From positions 395,577 to 459,576 of the forward strand of contig DASVOS010000004.1 of assembly GCA_036383255.1 (NCBI GenBank): a stretch of 64,000 nt of DNA. The letters are read 5' to 3'. Below, one piece after another: positions 15,483 through 24,710 of this stretch (position 1 is the first letter of the stretch; each line of letters opens with the position of its first letter). The DNA comes from Gammaproteobacteria bacterium (GTDB lineage: Bacteria; Pseudomonadota; Gammaproteobacteria; Natronospirales; REEB76). Under the pieces are notes generated by a model. The model worked only from the letters and a program-made list of their open reading frames with translations, was not told where the DNA came from and did no database searches. A program made the position numbers and the translations under genes.

Positions 15483-16151
15483 ATGAGCGAGCTGCTTCCC
15501 ACCGTCGAGGTCCAGACCGGTCCCGCGCCCGTCGCCAGCGTCATCTGGCTGCATGGCCTGGGCGCGGATGGCCACGACTTCGAGCCCATCGTGCCCGAGC
15601 TCAGGCTGCCGCCGGAACTGCAGGTGCGCTTCGTGTTCCCCCACGCGCCGGTCAGGCCCGTGACGCTCAACAACGGCTACCCCATGCGCGCCTGGTTCGA
15701 CATCGTGAAGATCGGCGCCAACCAGCCGCGGGACGTGGCCGGCATGCAGGCCTCGCGCGCCGCGGTGGAGGAGCTCATCGCCCGCGAGAACAGCCGTGGC
15801 ATCCCCACCGCGCGCATCGTGCTGGCGGGCTTCTCCCAGGGCGGCGCGGTGGCGCTGTTCGCGGGCCTGCAGCATCCGGACAAGCTCGCTGGCATCATGG
15901 CGCTCTCCACCTGGCTGCCGGTGACGGAGGGCATCGGCCTGAAGCCCAGCGCCGCGAACCTCGCCACGCCGATCTTCTGGGGCCATGGCATCCAGGACCC
16001 GGTGGTGCCGCTCATCCTGGGCGAGCAGACCCGCAATGCGCTCACGCAGCTCGGCTGCGTCATCACCTGGCATTCCTATCCCATGCCTCACAGCGTCAGC
16101 ATGGAAGAAGTGGCGCATATAGGCGCGTGGCTTCAATCGGTTCTCAGATAG
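15483..16151 (+). CDS. Carboxylesterase/phospholipase family alpha/beta hydrolase
   Basis: A 222-residue serine hydrolase of the carboxylesterase 2 / acyl-protein thioesterase type (as EstB of Pseudomonas). Seen: WLHGLGADGHDFEP oxyanion region, nucleophile in GFSQGG near residue 116, Asp in HGIQDPVVP and His in YPMPHSVS, a complete triad. No signal peptide, so cytoplasmic. Such enzymes hydrolyse short acyl esters. Separated by 57 bases from a divergent SDR; a run of hairpins follows its stop. Confidence 0.9.
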   Translation: MSELLPTVEVQTGPAPVASVIWLHGLGADGHDFEPIVPELRLPPELQVRFVFPHAPVRPVTLNNGYPMRAWFDIVKIGANQPRDVAGMQASRAAVEELIARENSRGIPTARIVLAGFSQGGAVALFAGLQHPDKLAGIMALSTWLPVTEGIGLKPSAANLATPIFWGHGIQDPVVPLILGEQTRNALTQLGCVITWHSYPMPHSVSMEEVAHIGAWLQSVLR

Positions 16152-16185
16152 CAGAACCAATGCGGCACAGGGATGTACCGCACGC

Positions 16186-16278
16186 GAGCCAAGCACGTCC
16201 GTGCTTGGCTCGGCGGAGCGAGTCTGCACATGCGCCGGACTCGCGAGATGAAAAATCCAGGGATGGATTTTTCGTCAT
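16186..16278. repeat. Array of three nested hairpins between convergent genes
   Basis: Three consecutive inverted repeats fill the gap between the esterase and tamB: a perfect 11-bp stem GAGCCAAGCAC/GTGCTTGGCTC (16186-16211), GCGAGTC/GACTCGC (16218-16244), and GAAAAATCC/GGATTTTTC (16250-16273) extended by GATG/CATC. The last has T-rich flanks on both strands and would serve as a two-way terminator. It is a different family from the 130-bp palindromic repeat. Confidence 0.75.
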
Positions 16279-19200
16279 CAATGCTCAAGGGTATAGATGA
16301 TGTCGGCGCTGTTGGCGGCGCCGGTCTGCGCCTGGAGGATCCACTTGGTGCTCAGGGTGTAGATGACCCTGAAGAAATAGAACGGGTCGTTGATGCCCTG
16401 GCCATAGCTCACGTATAGCCGCGGCGAGAGATACTTGCCCAGCATCCAGGACGGCGTGTAGGTGCCGCCGTTCTGCACGCTCTGGATGCTGAAGTCCGAG
16501 GCGATGCTGCCGCCGCCCAGCGGGATGGTGACGTTGATGGCCTGGCTCTGGTTCGCGCTGGCGTTGGAGTTGCTGGACAGGCTGCTGGCCGTGACCACGC
16601 CGGGGGTGGAGAGCGCGGAGCCGGTGCCCTCCAGGCCCGGCGTGCCGAACAGGAGATAGTTGGTCATCTGCGCCTGCGGCAGCGGCGGGTCGGAGAACAG
16701 CGTCACCAGCGGATCGCGCAGGGTGCCGCGCACGATGACGCCCACCTTCTGCTCCACGCTGCCGAGCTGCACCAGCTCCGGGTGGGTGGCGGCGCGCACC
16801 GCGCGGATGTCGAGGGCGGGGTCGGAGATCGGCCCGCCGGTGAACATGAGCCGACCGTATTCGATGGCCAGGCTCTGCTTGATCGCCTTGTACTCGTACC
16901 GCCCATCCTCGATGCCGAGTTCGCCGTTGCCGGTGGTGGCGTGGCCCGGTTCGTCGCCCGCCGTCACCGCGCCCGTGACCCGGCCCGAGAGACCGAAACC
17001 GTTGACCCGAACGTCGGGGCCCATGATCACCCTCACCTGCGAGCGCAGGTGCCATTTCTCTTCCGGCAGCCCGCCTTCCTCGCCCACGATCACCTGGTCC
17101 GCTGACACCTGCGCGCTGCCGGTGAGGTCGCGGGGCCGGATGTCCGCGTGCGGCACGGTGACGCTGCCGTCCACCCGCAGGTTGCGGCCGTCGGCGGCGA
17201 AGCCGATGTCCGGCGACAGGTCCAGCTGGGCCTCGGGTATGTCCACGCTGCGGAAGTCCTGGCCGCGCAGCCGCCCCTGCACATGCCAGGTGCCGCTGTC
17301 GCGCCGCGCCGAGGCGGTGAGCGCGAGGTCGCCCCCACCGGAGCGGGCGCCGCCCTCGAGCTTGAGCAGGTCGCCGTTGCCGTCGAGCCTTAGCTTGAGG
17401 TCGGTCATGTGCAGGCCGATGCGCGCCACCGTCACCTCGCCGCCGCTGAACGTGGCGTTGCCGGCGAACTGCGGGTCGGCCGGCGTGCCGGCCAGTGCCA
17501 CGTCCAGCGTGAGCCGGCCCTTGGCCTGGCTCACCTGCGGCAGCAGCGCCGGCACCAGCTCGAAGTCATGCATGTCGCCGCGGATGCGTCCGCTCAGGCG
17601 CTGCTCCGCGCCGGCGATGCGCACGTCGGCGTTGAGGTCGCCGCCGTCGCTGAGCCGCCAGGCCACGCGTCCGGTGGTGAGGCGGGGGTTCACGTGCAGG
17701 TGCGCCTCGCCGCCGGTGTAGTCGAGCAGCGTGATCTCCTTGCCGCCGGCGCTGTTGCTGACGCGGCCCGGCGAGAGCCGCGCGTCCAGGTCGAGGTGGT
17801 GGTTCTGGGCGCCGCCGCCCGCCGTGGCCGTCGCATCCAGCGTGCCGGCGTAGGCCAGGCCCGGCGGCAGCAGCGACTGCAGCGAGCCCAGGGGCAGCGC
17901 CGTGAGGGAGCCTTGCGCCTTCCAGCGCTGCCTGTCCGCTTCCAGGCTCGCGCAGGCCCGCGCCTTGTCCTGCATGAGGCAGGCGAGCGGCAGCTTCAGC
18001 ACGTGGGGCGCGAGCGTCAGGGACCAGGGCGTGGCAGCGTGCCACGGCCCTGCGCCCGCCGGCGTCACGTCCACGTGGGCTAGCGTGCCCTGCCAGTTCT
18101 TGTCCGCGTAGGCGCCGTCGCCTGCGAGGTGCAATGCGCCGCGGTCCGAGTCCATGTCCACCCGCAGTGTGTGATGGGCCAGGCTGCCGTCGGCGCGGGC
18201 GTCGAGCTGGCTGAGCTGGATGCCCGGCATAGCGACGCCGACGCCGCGCAGCAGCGCGCCGCCGCCCGTATCGCCGCTGGCGCGGGTGCTGAAGTGCAGG
18301 CCCTCCGCCTGCCAGCGGTGCCAGGCGAAACGGGTGAGGTCGAGGTCCGCCTGCAGCAGCGTGTAGTGGCGGCCCGCGTCCAGCTTGCCCTGGCTGTGCA
18401 GCGCGCCGGAAGCATCGGGCCAGGCCTGCGCGAGGTCCGGCGCGTCCACCCGCCAGTTCAGGCGGGTGCCGGCGTTGTCGCCGTCCAGGTGCAGCGCGTC
18501 GTCGCCGAGGCGCGCATCGAGCTCGACTTGCTGCCAGTCACCGCCGGTGAACGCCGCGTTGCCGGCGGCGAGCAGCGGGCTGCCGCGCAGCGTGCCCTTG
18601 AGGGTCTGCAGCTTGAGCTGCGTGCGGGGCGGCGCGCCTGCCGGCAATTCACCCGCGCCGTCCAGCACTGCCGCGAGCGTGCCGGGCCACTGCCGGGACA
18701 GGCGTGAGGTATCCGCCCCGGCCACCTCGGCATGGGCTTGCCAGTGCCGGCTCGCCTGCTGGTAGCGGCCGGAAGCCGTGAGCCGTCCGCCGAGCCAGCG
18801 GCCCGTGAGCTTGTCGAGGGTGCCGCCGGCGAGGTCGCCGTGGGCGGCGAGCAGCCAGTGCCCCTGGGGCAGGAGCGGCTTCATCCATGCTTGCTTGAGC
18901 TTCGCATCGCCGCGCAGGCCGCTGGCGTCCGCCGTGAGCGTCCAGGCGTGCGTGCCGTTGCGGGCCAGGCGCAGCGCCGCCTGCACCTCGGCCTTCGGCG
19001 CGATGGCGCCGTTCAAGTCGGCGCGCCACGCGTCCCGGTCTCCCTCGAGTCTCAACTGGCCCTGAGGCGAGACGATCTCGGGCGCGTCCAGCGGCCAGCC
19101 AAGGTCACGCCAGCCGCCGCTGAGCGAAGTGCGCGCATCCGCGGTGAGGCCTAGGCTGCCCTTGAGGTCCACGCGGCCGCCGTTGGCGAAGTCCAGGATC

Positions 19201-20171
19201 AGCGTGCGCAGGCCCAGCGCCTCGCGCTTCAGCGTCGCGTCGAAGCGTGCGTTGGCGCCGTGCACGAACGGTGCGCCCCGCAGCGTGGCCTCGCCCTTGA
19301 GCGCGGTGGCGGCGAGGCCGCCGCGGAAGCCGAGGCGCGTGTCGAGCCCGTAGTCCGGCCAGCCGGCGCGCACCTTGCCGAGCTCGAGGCGCGCGAGCTT
19401 GAGCTCGCCGCCCCAGGTGGGCGCCGTGAACGCGTCCTTCAGCGTGCCGGTGAGGCTCGCCGCGTAGGGCGCCGCCAGGGTCTGGCTCAGGGTGAGCGCC
19501 CGGTCATCGCCCTTGATCTCGGTGTGGCCGTGCAGCGCCGCCCAGCCGGGCTGGGTGTAATCCCAGTCCAGCGACGCGTCCACGCCGTAGCCGTGGCGCG
19601 GGGCGAGCCGGGCGTCGCCCTGCACCGTGAGCTCCGGCCCGCGGGCTTCCAGCTCGTGCACCTGGATCGCGTCGTTGTCCACCCGCGCGCTGAACGCGAG
19701 GCTGTCGAGCCGGACCGGCGGCGCCGTGGGGGAGGGCGAGAACGTGATGTCGCTGGCCTCCACCCGGCCGAGCGACAGGCTCACGGGCAGCAGCGGCATC
19801 ACCGGCGGCTGGAGCGGGAACGTCAGCGGCTTGCCGGGCCCGGCGGAGCGCACCTCCACGCGGACACCTTCCGCCCGCACCGTGCTCAGGGAGACGCGGC
19901 GTATGAACAGCGCCACCGGCCGCCACTGCAGCGTGAGCGTGTCGATGTGGGCGTGCAGCGAGCCCGAGGTCCAGTCCACGCCGTGCAGTACCATGACGCG
20001 GTCGAGCGCGCCCTCGCTGGATTGTACGTGCAGCGCGCCGTGGGTCCGGGACTCGGCCTGTGACAGCGCCCAGCGCAGCGCGCTGCCGCTGCGCAGCCAG
20101 AGGGTGAAGCCGATCAGCGCCACCAGCAGCAGCACCGCGAAGGCCAGCAGCAGGCGCATGAGCCGCTTCAC
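16278..20171 (-). CDS. tamB: Translocation and assembly module subunit TamB
   Basis: A 1297-residue inner-membrane-anchored protein. Seen: one N-terminal membrane segment (about residues 7-27), a very long beta-rich region of AsmA-like repeats, and a C-terminal DUF490 domain (about 950-1297) with LLFGTPGLEG and a final WILQAQTGAANSADIIYTLEH-type end. TamB works with the Omp85 protein TamA in outer-membrane protein insertion and, as a bridge-like protein, in phospholipid transport to the outer membrane. It starts with GTG, and GTGA overlaps the tamA stop by 4 bases. Length is close to the E. coli protein (1259). Confidence 0.95.
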   Translation of the reverse strand: MKRLMRLLLAFAVLLLVALIGFTLWLRSGSALRWALSQAESRTHGALHVQSSEGALDRVMVLHGVDWTSGSLHAHIDTLTLQWRPVALFIRRVSLSTVRAEGVRVEVRSAGPGKPLTFPLQPPVMPLLPVSLSLGRVEASDITFSPSPTAPPVRLDSLAFSARVDNDAIQVHELEARGPELTVQGDARLAPRHGYGVDASLDWDYTQPGWAALHGHTEIKGDDRALTLSQTLAAPYAASLTGTLKDAFTAPTWGGELKLARLELGKVRAGWPDYGLDTRLGFRGGLAATALKGEATLRGAPFVHGANARFDATLKREALGLRTLILDFANGGRVDLKGSLGLTADARTSLSGGWRDLGWPLDAPEIVSPQGQLRLEGDRDAWRADLNGAIAPKAEVQAALRLARNGTHAWTLTADASGLRGDAKLKQAWMKPLLPQGHWLLAAHGDLAGGTLDKLTGRWLGGRLTASGRYQQASRHWQAHAEVAGADTSRLSRQWPGTLAAVLDGAGELPAGAPPRTQLKLQTLKGTLRGSPLLAAGNAAFTGGDWQQVELDARLGDDALHLDGDNAGTRLNWRVDAPDLAQAWPDASGALHSQGKLDAGRHYTLLQADLDLTRFAWHRWQAEGLHFSTRASGDTGGGALLRGVGVAMPGIQLSQLDARADGSLAHHTLRVDMDSDRGALHLAGDGAYADKNWQGTLAHVDVTPAGAGPWHAATPWSLTLAPHVLKLPLACLMQDKARACASLEADRQRWKAQGSLTALPLGSLQSLLPPGLAYAGTLDATATAGGGAQNHHLDLDARLSPGRVSNSAGGKEITLLDYTGGEAHLHVNPRLTTGRVAWRLSDGGDLNADVRIAGAEQRLSGRIRGDMHDFELVPALLPQVSQAKGRLTLDVALAGTPADPQFAGNATFSGGEVTVARIGLHMTDLKLRLDGNGDLLKLEGGARSGGGDLALTASARRDSGTWHVQGRLRGQDFRSVDIPEAQLDLSPDIGFAADGRNLRVDGSVTVPHADIRPRDLTGSAQVSADQVIVGEEGGLPEEKWHLRSQVRVIMGPDVRVNGFGLSGRVTGAVTAGDEPGHATTGNGELGIEDGRYEYKAIKQSLAIEYGRLMFTGGPISDPALDIRAVRAATHPELVQLGSVEQKVGVIVRGTLRDPLVTLFSDPPLPQAQMTNYLLFGTPGLEGTGSALSTPGVVTASSLSSNSNASANQSQAINVTIPLGGGSIASDFSIQSVQNGGTYTPSWMLGKYLSPRLYVSYGQGINDPFYFFRVIYTLSTKWILQAQTGAANSADIIYTLEH

Positions 20172-21898
20172 AGGTCAGGCCCGATGCTGATGTGGATGTG
20201 GATGCGGTCCAGGTCCGGGCGCTTGATCGGGTGGGCCACGTCGAAGCGGATCATGCCGATGGGCGTACGCCAGCGCAGTCCGGCGCCCACGCCCTTCTGC
20301 AGCGACACGGTGAAGCTGTTGGTGGCGTCGCCGGCGTCCACGAACGCGGCCACGCCGAAGATCGGCCCGAACAGGTGGTCGATCTCGACGCTGCCCACCG
20401 TGAGGTCCTTGCCGCCCACGTTGTTGCCGTTCGCATCGCGCACGCCGAGGGAGTTGTAGTCGAAGCCGCGCACACTCTGGTCGCCGCCGGCGAAGAAGCG
20501 CTGCGAGATCGGCAGCTCGTTGAAGCTCTCCACCGCGGTGCCGGCGACCTCGCCGCGCAGCAGCAGGCTGTCCGCGTCGCTGAGCGGGATCAGCAGCTTG
20601 CCCATGAGGTGCAGCTGCGCGAAGCTCGTGTCCGAGAACAGCGAGTCGCTGGCGCCGCGCAGGTCCGCGGACAGGCGGTAGCCGCGGGTGGGCAGGATCA
20701 GGTCGTCGCTCTTGCTGCGCGACACGGTGACGCCGGGCAGCAGCAGCCGGCTGCGCGTCACCACGCCCTCCACCTCGCTGCGGTCGTGCTGCAGCTGCAG
20801 GTACTGGTTCAGCGACCAGGCGCCCGGCGAGCTGAAGCGGCTCACGCCCAGGATGTCGGTGTAGGCGATCGCGTTGCCCAGCACCTCGCGGCTGTTGCCG
20901 TAGCTGTACACAAGACGTTCGCTGGCCGGGTCGCTCAGCGGCACGGTGTAGTTGACGAGGAAGCTGCGCATCACCCGCGAGAACTGGGTCTGCACGCTCA
21001 GGGTGTGGCCCCGGCCGTTGAGGCGGCGGTTGGCCCAGCCCAGCGTCAGGCGCGGGCCGGTGTCGGTGCCGTAGCCCGCGCCCACGGTGTACTTGTTGCG
21101 CTTGCGCGGCGTCAGCGTCACCCGCACCGGGATGCGCCGGTCGGCGGCCTCGCCGCGCAGCGCCTCCACGTTCACCGAGTTGAAGTAGTCGGCGTCGTTG
21201 AGTGCGTACTGCAGCGACAGCAGCGCCTCGTTGTCGAAGGGGTCGCCGGGCTTGAACCTGACGTAGCGCTCCAGGAACGCCGGGTCCATGAAGTCCTGCA
21301 CGAAGCTCACGGCGCCGAAGAAGTAGCGCGGGCCGGTGTTGAAGCGCAGCGTGATGTCGGCCCAGCGCTCCTGGGGGTTGACCGCCAGGCGAGTCTCGGT
21401 GAAGCGCGCGTCGATGTAGCCGCGCCGCGCCGCCAGCTCCTGCAGCGTGCGCTTGCTCTGCTCGTAGGCCTTCTGGTCGAGCGTGTCGCCCGCCTTGTAG
21501 GGCAGCGAGGCGAAGAACTGGTCGTACACGTCGTCGAGCTTGCCGGCGCCGGTCAGGATCACCTCCACGTGCCGCACCTTCACCGGCGGCGGCAGCGTCA
21601 CGCTGTAGTGCGCCGCCCAGCCGTCGCCCACGGGGGTGAGCTTCGACTCCACGCGGGTGCCGTAGTAGCCGAAGGGCTGCAGCGACTGGCGGATCTCGTC
21701 CGGCGCCCGCGCGTCCAGCCGCTCGACCATGCTCTCGGTGAGGTTGGGCGCGTCCCGGTAGGACGCGATGCTGAGGTAGGCCATCACGTTCTTGAGCAGC
21801 ACCCCGTCCACGCCGTCCACCGTCACGTCCACGTGCGGGGCCGCCGCCGCGGCGCGGGCCCAGGCCAGCAGGAAGAGCAGCAGCGCGCCGCGCCGCAT
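20168..21898 (-). CDS. tamA: Translocation and assembly module subunit TamA (Omp85 family)
   Basis: A 576-residue outer-membrane protein, the same size as E. coli TamA (577). Seen: a signal peptide ending near AAA (about residue 19), three POTRA-like domains (about 22-260) and a 16-stranded barrel with the Omp85 motif VRGFDYNSLG near residue 475 and a C-terminal IGMIRFDVAHPIKRP region. Together with TamB it forms the TAM complex. Its ATG overlaps the preceding S9 peptidase stop by one base (TGATG), so it is translated from the same message. Confidence 0.95.
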   Translation of the reverse strand: MRRGALLLFLLAWARAAAAAPHVDVTVDGVDGVLLKNVMAYLSIASYRDAPNLTESMVERLDARAPDEIRQSLQPFGYYGTRVESKLTPVGDGWAAHYSVTLPPPVKVRHVEVILTGAGKLDDVYDQFFASLPYKAGDTLDQKAYEQSKRTLQELAARRGYIDARFTETRLAVNPQERWADITLRFNTGPRYFFGAVSFVQDFMDPAFLERYVRFKPGDPFDNEALLSLQYALNDADYFNSVNVEALRGEAADRRIPVRVTLTPRKRNKYTVGAGYGTDTGPRLTLGWANRRLNGRGHTLSVQTQFSRVMRSFLVNYTVPLSDPASERLVYSYGNSREVLGNAIAYTDILGVSRFSSPGAWSLNQYLQLQHDRSEVEGVVTRSRLLLPGVTVSRSKSDDLILPTRGYRLSADLRGASDSLFSDTSFAQLHLMGKLLIPLSDADSLLLRGEVAGTAVESFNELPISQRFFAGGDQSVRGFDYNSLGVRDANGNNVGGKDLTVGSVEIDHLFGPIFGVAAFVDAGDATNSFTVSLQKGVGAGLRWRTPIGMIRFDVAHPIKRPDLDRIHIHISIGPDL

Positions 21899-23793
21899 CA
21901 GCCGGCGAGCTCCAGCGGCGCGAGCGCGTCCGCGGGTGTGAGGCCGAACACCTGCGCGTAGAACGCCAGTTCCGCCTCCAGCACGCGGCGCAGGGTGTCG
22001 GCGCGGCGGAAGCCATGGCCCTCCTCGGGGAAAGTGAGGCAGGCGGTGGGCACGCCGTTGCCCTTGAGCGCCAGCACCATGCGCGCGGTCTGGTCCGGCG
22101 GCACCACGGTGTCCTTGAGGCCCTGGAAGAACAGCACCGGCACGCGGATGCGTGCCGCCGCATGCAGCGGCGAGCGTTCGCGGTACACCTCGCGCGCCGC
22201 CGGCCAGGGGCCGAGCAGCATGTCGCCGTAGCGTGCCTCGAACTTGTGGGTGTCGGTCATGGCGGTCTCGAGTTCGCTGATGCCGTACTGGATGGAGGCG
22301 GCGCGGAACGCATCGCGGAACGCCACCGCCGCGAGCGCGGTGAAGCCGCCGGCGCTGGAGCCGCTCACGGCGGCGCGGCAGGGGTCGGCGAGGCCCTTAC
22401 CGGCAAGGTACGCGAGCGCGCGCACGCAATCCTCGATGTCCTTCACACCCCACTCGCCGGCGAGGCTGCGCCGGTAGGCGCGGCCGTAGCCGGTGCTGCC
22501 CCGGTAGTTGAGGTCGAACAGCGCGAAGCCGCGGCTGGTCCAGAACTGCACGCGCGGCTCCAGCGCGGCCCCGTTCATGGAAGTGGGCCCGCCGTGGCAG
22601 CGCAGGATGAGGGGCGGCCGCTCGCCCTCGGGGACTGCACATGACCCATGGGCAGGCGGGTAGTACCAACCGTGGGCCGTCTCGCCCCCGGAAGTGGGGA
22701 AGCTCACCGCCTCGGCACGGCTTATGTAACCGTCCTGCAGGGCGAATCCCGGGCCGCTCACCTTCGCCAGCGCACCGGGCTCGCCCGCTACCACCGCCGG
22801 CGCCGCGTCCCAGGCGCCGCCCACCAGGGCGATACGTCCTTCCGCTGCGTCCAGATGCTCGATGTGGGTATAACGCGCCTCCAGGGGCTGGCGCTTACCG
22901 CCGGCTCCGATCCGCACCAGGCTCGAGGCGCCGCGCTCGACCCGCACCGCGGCGACCCCGCCTCCGGCGAGGAAGCCGTAGCTCGACATGCCGAAGTTCC
23001 ACTGGGCGTAGCCGTAGTCCGCCGCGTCCGGGCAGAGCGCCTCGGCCTTGCCGCCGGCGTATCTATAGAGGTTCCACCAGCCGGTCCTGTCCGACACGAA
23101 GTGCAGCAGGCCCTCCGGCGACCAGCGGGGCTGGAAGATGGACTCCTCCGGGCCGCCGGCGATGCGGCGCGCGTCCCGCAGCGAACCATCGGCGGCGATC
23201 CTGGCGAGCCAGAGCTCGCAGCCGTCCCAGGGCATCTGCGGGTCGTCCCAGGCGAGCCAGGCGAGTTGCCCGCCATCCGGCGAGAGCGCCGGCGAGCTGA
23301 AGAAGTCGCGGCCCTGGGCGAGCGGCGTGAGGGCACCGTCTTCGAGCGACACCGCCACCAGCGCATCCTCCGGCCGCGCGCCGTCCGTGTCCTCGCACAC
23401 GCAGAGGAGCCGCCCGCGTGGTGCATCCCATGACAGATCCGCGTAGCGGCGCGGGCCCGGCTCGGTGATGCGCCGCGGCGCGGCATCTTCCAGCTTATAG
23501 ATGCATTGGTCCGCGTCGTTGCAGAAGAACACGCCACCGGCGGTGACGGAATAGGCGCCGCCGCCATACTCATGGGCGCGGCTGCGCACGCTGAAGGGGC
23601 GCGGCGTGAGGTCATGGTTCGCGCCGCCTGCGTGGTGCACCAGCACCACCCGCCCGCCTTCCTCGGGCCGGCCTTCCAGCCAGTAGGTGCCGTCGGCGGC
23701 CGCGCGGGGCTGCATCAGGCGCCGCTGCGCCCCGGCCGCCATCTCCACCGACAGGGGCGAGGGCCAGCTGCCGCAGGCCGCGGCGCGCTTCAT
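21898..23793 (-). CDS. S9 family serine peptidase (prolyl oligopeptidase/acylaminoacyl peptidase type)
   Basis: A 631-residue peptidase: an N-terminal seven-bladed propeller (about 20-370) and a C-terminal alpha/beta hydrolase domain. Seen: nucleophile in SGSSAGGFTAL near residue 475, Asp in FQGLKDTVVPPDQ near 562 and His in FPEEGHGFRR near 595, so the triad is complete. No signal peptide, hence cytoplasmic, acting on short or N-blocked peptides. The start ATG overlaps the NRDE gene stop by 4 bases and the stop overlaps tamA by 1 base. Placement in front of tamAB is not the usual context of this family. Confidence 0.93.
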   Translation of the reverse strand: MKRAAACGSWPSPLSVEMAAGAQRRLMQPRAAADGTYWLEGRPEEGGRVVLVHHAGGANHDLTPRPFSVRSRAHEYGGGAYSVTAGGVFFCNDADQCIYKLEDAAPRRITEPGPRRYADLSWDAPRGRLLCVCEDTDGARPEDALVAVSLEDGALTPLAQGRDFFSSPALSPDGGQLAWLAWDDPQMPWDGCELWLARIAADGSLRDARRIAGGPEESIFQPRWSPEGLLHFVSDRTGWWNLYRYAGGKAEALCPDAADYGYAQWNFGMSSYGFLAGGGVAAVRVERGASSLVRIGAGGKRQPLEARYTHIEHLDAAEGRIALVGGAWDAAPAVVAGEPGALAKVSGPGFALQDGYISRAEAVSFPTSGGETAHGWYYPPAHGSCAVPEGERPPLILRCHGGPTSMNGAALEPRVQFWTSRGFALFDLNYRGSTGYGRAYRRSLAGEWGVKDIEDCVRALAYLAGKGLADPCRAAVSGSSAGGFTALAAVAFRDAFRAASIQYGISELETAMTDTHKFEARYGDMLLGPWPAAREVYRERSPLHAAARIRVPVLFFQGLKDTVVPPDQTARMVLALKGNGVPTACLTFPEEGHGFRRADTLRRVLEAELAFYAQVFGLTPADALAPLELAG

Positions 23794-24557
23794 GGCTCCG
23801 CCGCGAGCTGGAAGCGGCGGGTCTCGAGGCTCTCGCCGGCGGCGTCGAAGCGCCGCTCCGCGAACTGGATGCCGCCGTCCCGGTGCAGCAGCAGCAGCGT
23901 GGAGCAGCGGGTGCCGTAGTCGGGATCCACCATGAACGCCGCGGAGGCGAGCCGCTCCCGCTCCAGGCCGATGCCCGTATCCGGCAGCGCGTCGTCCGCC
24001 GCCGGCCTGCGGTCCGCCAGCAGGCGGAACAATGCCTCGCTGGTGACGGCGCCGGTCTCGAGCAAGAGCTTCATGCGCGTGGCCGCGGAACGCACCTTGG
24101 GCCAGGGCGTGTCCAGGAGGTGGTTGCTGAGGCCATGGATGCCGGGCTCCACCTCAGCGGGGACGCCGCCGCGGTTCGAGTAGTAGTGCAGCGACTCACG
24201 GTCGCCGCAGAGGAGGCCGAACGCGCCGTACTCGCCGGCGCGCTGCTCCACCTCATGCAGATAGCCGGCGGCGGAGAGGTCCCCGGTGAGGAAGCCCGTG
24301 GTGAGCTCACCACGGGAGCGCGGCGCCTTCGGCGGATGGAGGCCGTCGCGGTAGTTGGTGATCACGGCATAGCGTCCGCCGGCGGTCACTCCAAGCCACG
24401 TACCGCCCGCTTCCAGGTCGCGTCCGGCCAGGAGTTGCGGCGCCTCGGGCCAGAATGCCGCTGGCGCGGCGGCGCGCGCGTGACGCTCGTCCCGGTTGCC
24501 AGCGAGGATCAGGCTGTAGTCGGGATGCGCGCGCAGAGCGAATACGAGCAGGCACAT
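23790..24557 (-). CDS. NRDE family (TANGO2-like) protein
   Basis: A 255-residue protein of the NRDE/TANGO2 family. Seen: the defining N-terminus MCLLVFALRAHP followed by LILAGNRDERHARAAAP, with Cys at position 2 that could act as an N-terminal nucleophile, as known for Ntn hydrolases with a similar fold; then GRDLEAGGTWLGVT and YAVITNYRDG. TANGO2 proteins have been linked to haem trafficking and to acyl-CoA/lipid metabolism, with no settled activity. It is the first gene of the overlapping NRDE-S9-tamA-tamB run. A TATAAT box lies only 5 bases before its ATG. Confidence 0.9.
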   Translation of the reverse strand: MCLLVFALRAHPDYSLILAGNRDERHARAAAPAAFWPEAPQLLAGRDLEAGGTWLGVTAGGRYAVITNYRDGLHPPKAPRSRGELTTGFLTGDLSAAGYLHEVEQRAGEYGAFGLLCGDRESLHYYSNRGGVPAEVEPGIHGLSNHLLDTPWPKVRSAATRMKLLLETGAVTSEALFRLLADRRPAADDALPDTGIGLERERLASAAFMVDPDYGTRCSTLLLLHRDGGIQFAERRFDAAGESLETRRFQLAAEP

Positions 24558-24590
24558 ATCACATTATATGGCTGTGAAAGCGCCCCAAAG
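24558..24590 (-). promoter_or_regulatory. Promoter of the NRDE-S9-tamAB run, probably giving a leaderless message
   Basis: On the minus strand a perfect TATAAT (24568-24563) ends 5 bases before the NRDE start codon, which would put transcription start at or next to the A of ATG. No Shine-Dalgarno fits in the gap. The -35 region (around 24586-24591) overlaps the GCTTTGGGGC arm of the dispersed repeat and matches TTGACA poorly. Confidence 0.5.
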
Positions 24591-24710
24591 CTACTGCGCT
24601 TGGCATAGCTTCGTTGCGGTCCGGCTCGCGCTCCTCACGTACCTTAAGAGTACGCTCCGGGCGCTCGCCTCCCGCGCCTCACTCTGCCTTCGCTCGCTAC
24701 GCTTTGGGGC
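24582..24710. repeat. Dispersed palindromic repeat, full copy B
   Basis: A 129-bp member of the repeat family, with ends GCCCCAAAGC (24582-24591) and GCTTTGGGGC (24701-24710), the internal CTACTGCGCT, two GTAC motifs around CTTAAGA, and CTGCCTTCGCTCGCTACGC. The outer arm sequence differs from copies A and C but is perfectly self-complementary. The EamA gene's last codons and TAG stop are encoded by its right arm. Confidence 0.85.
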
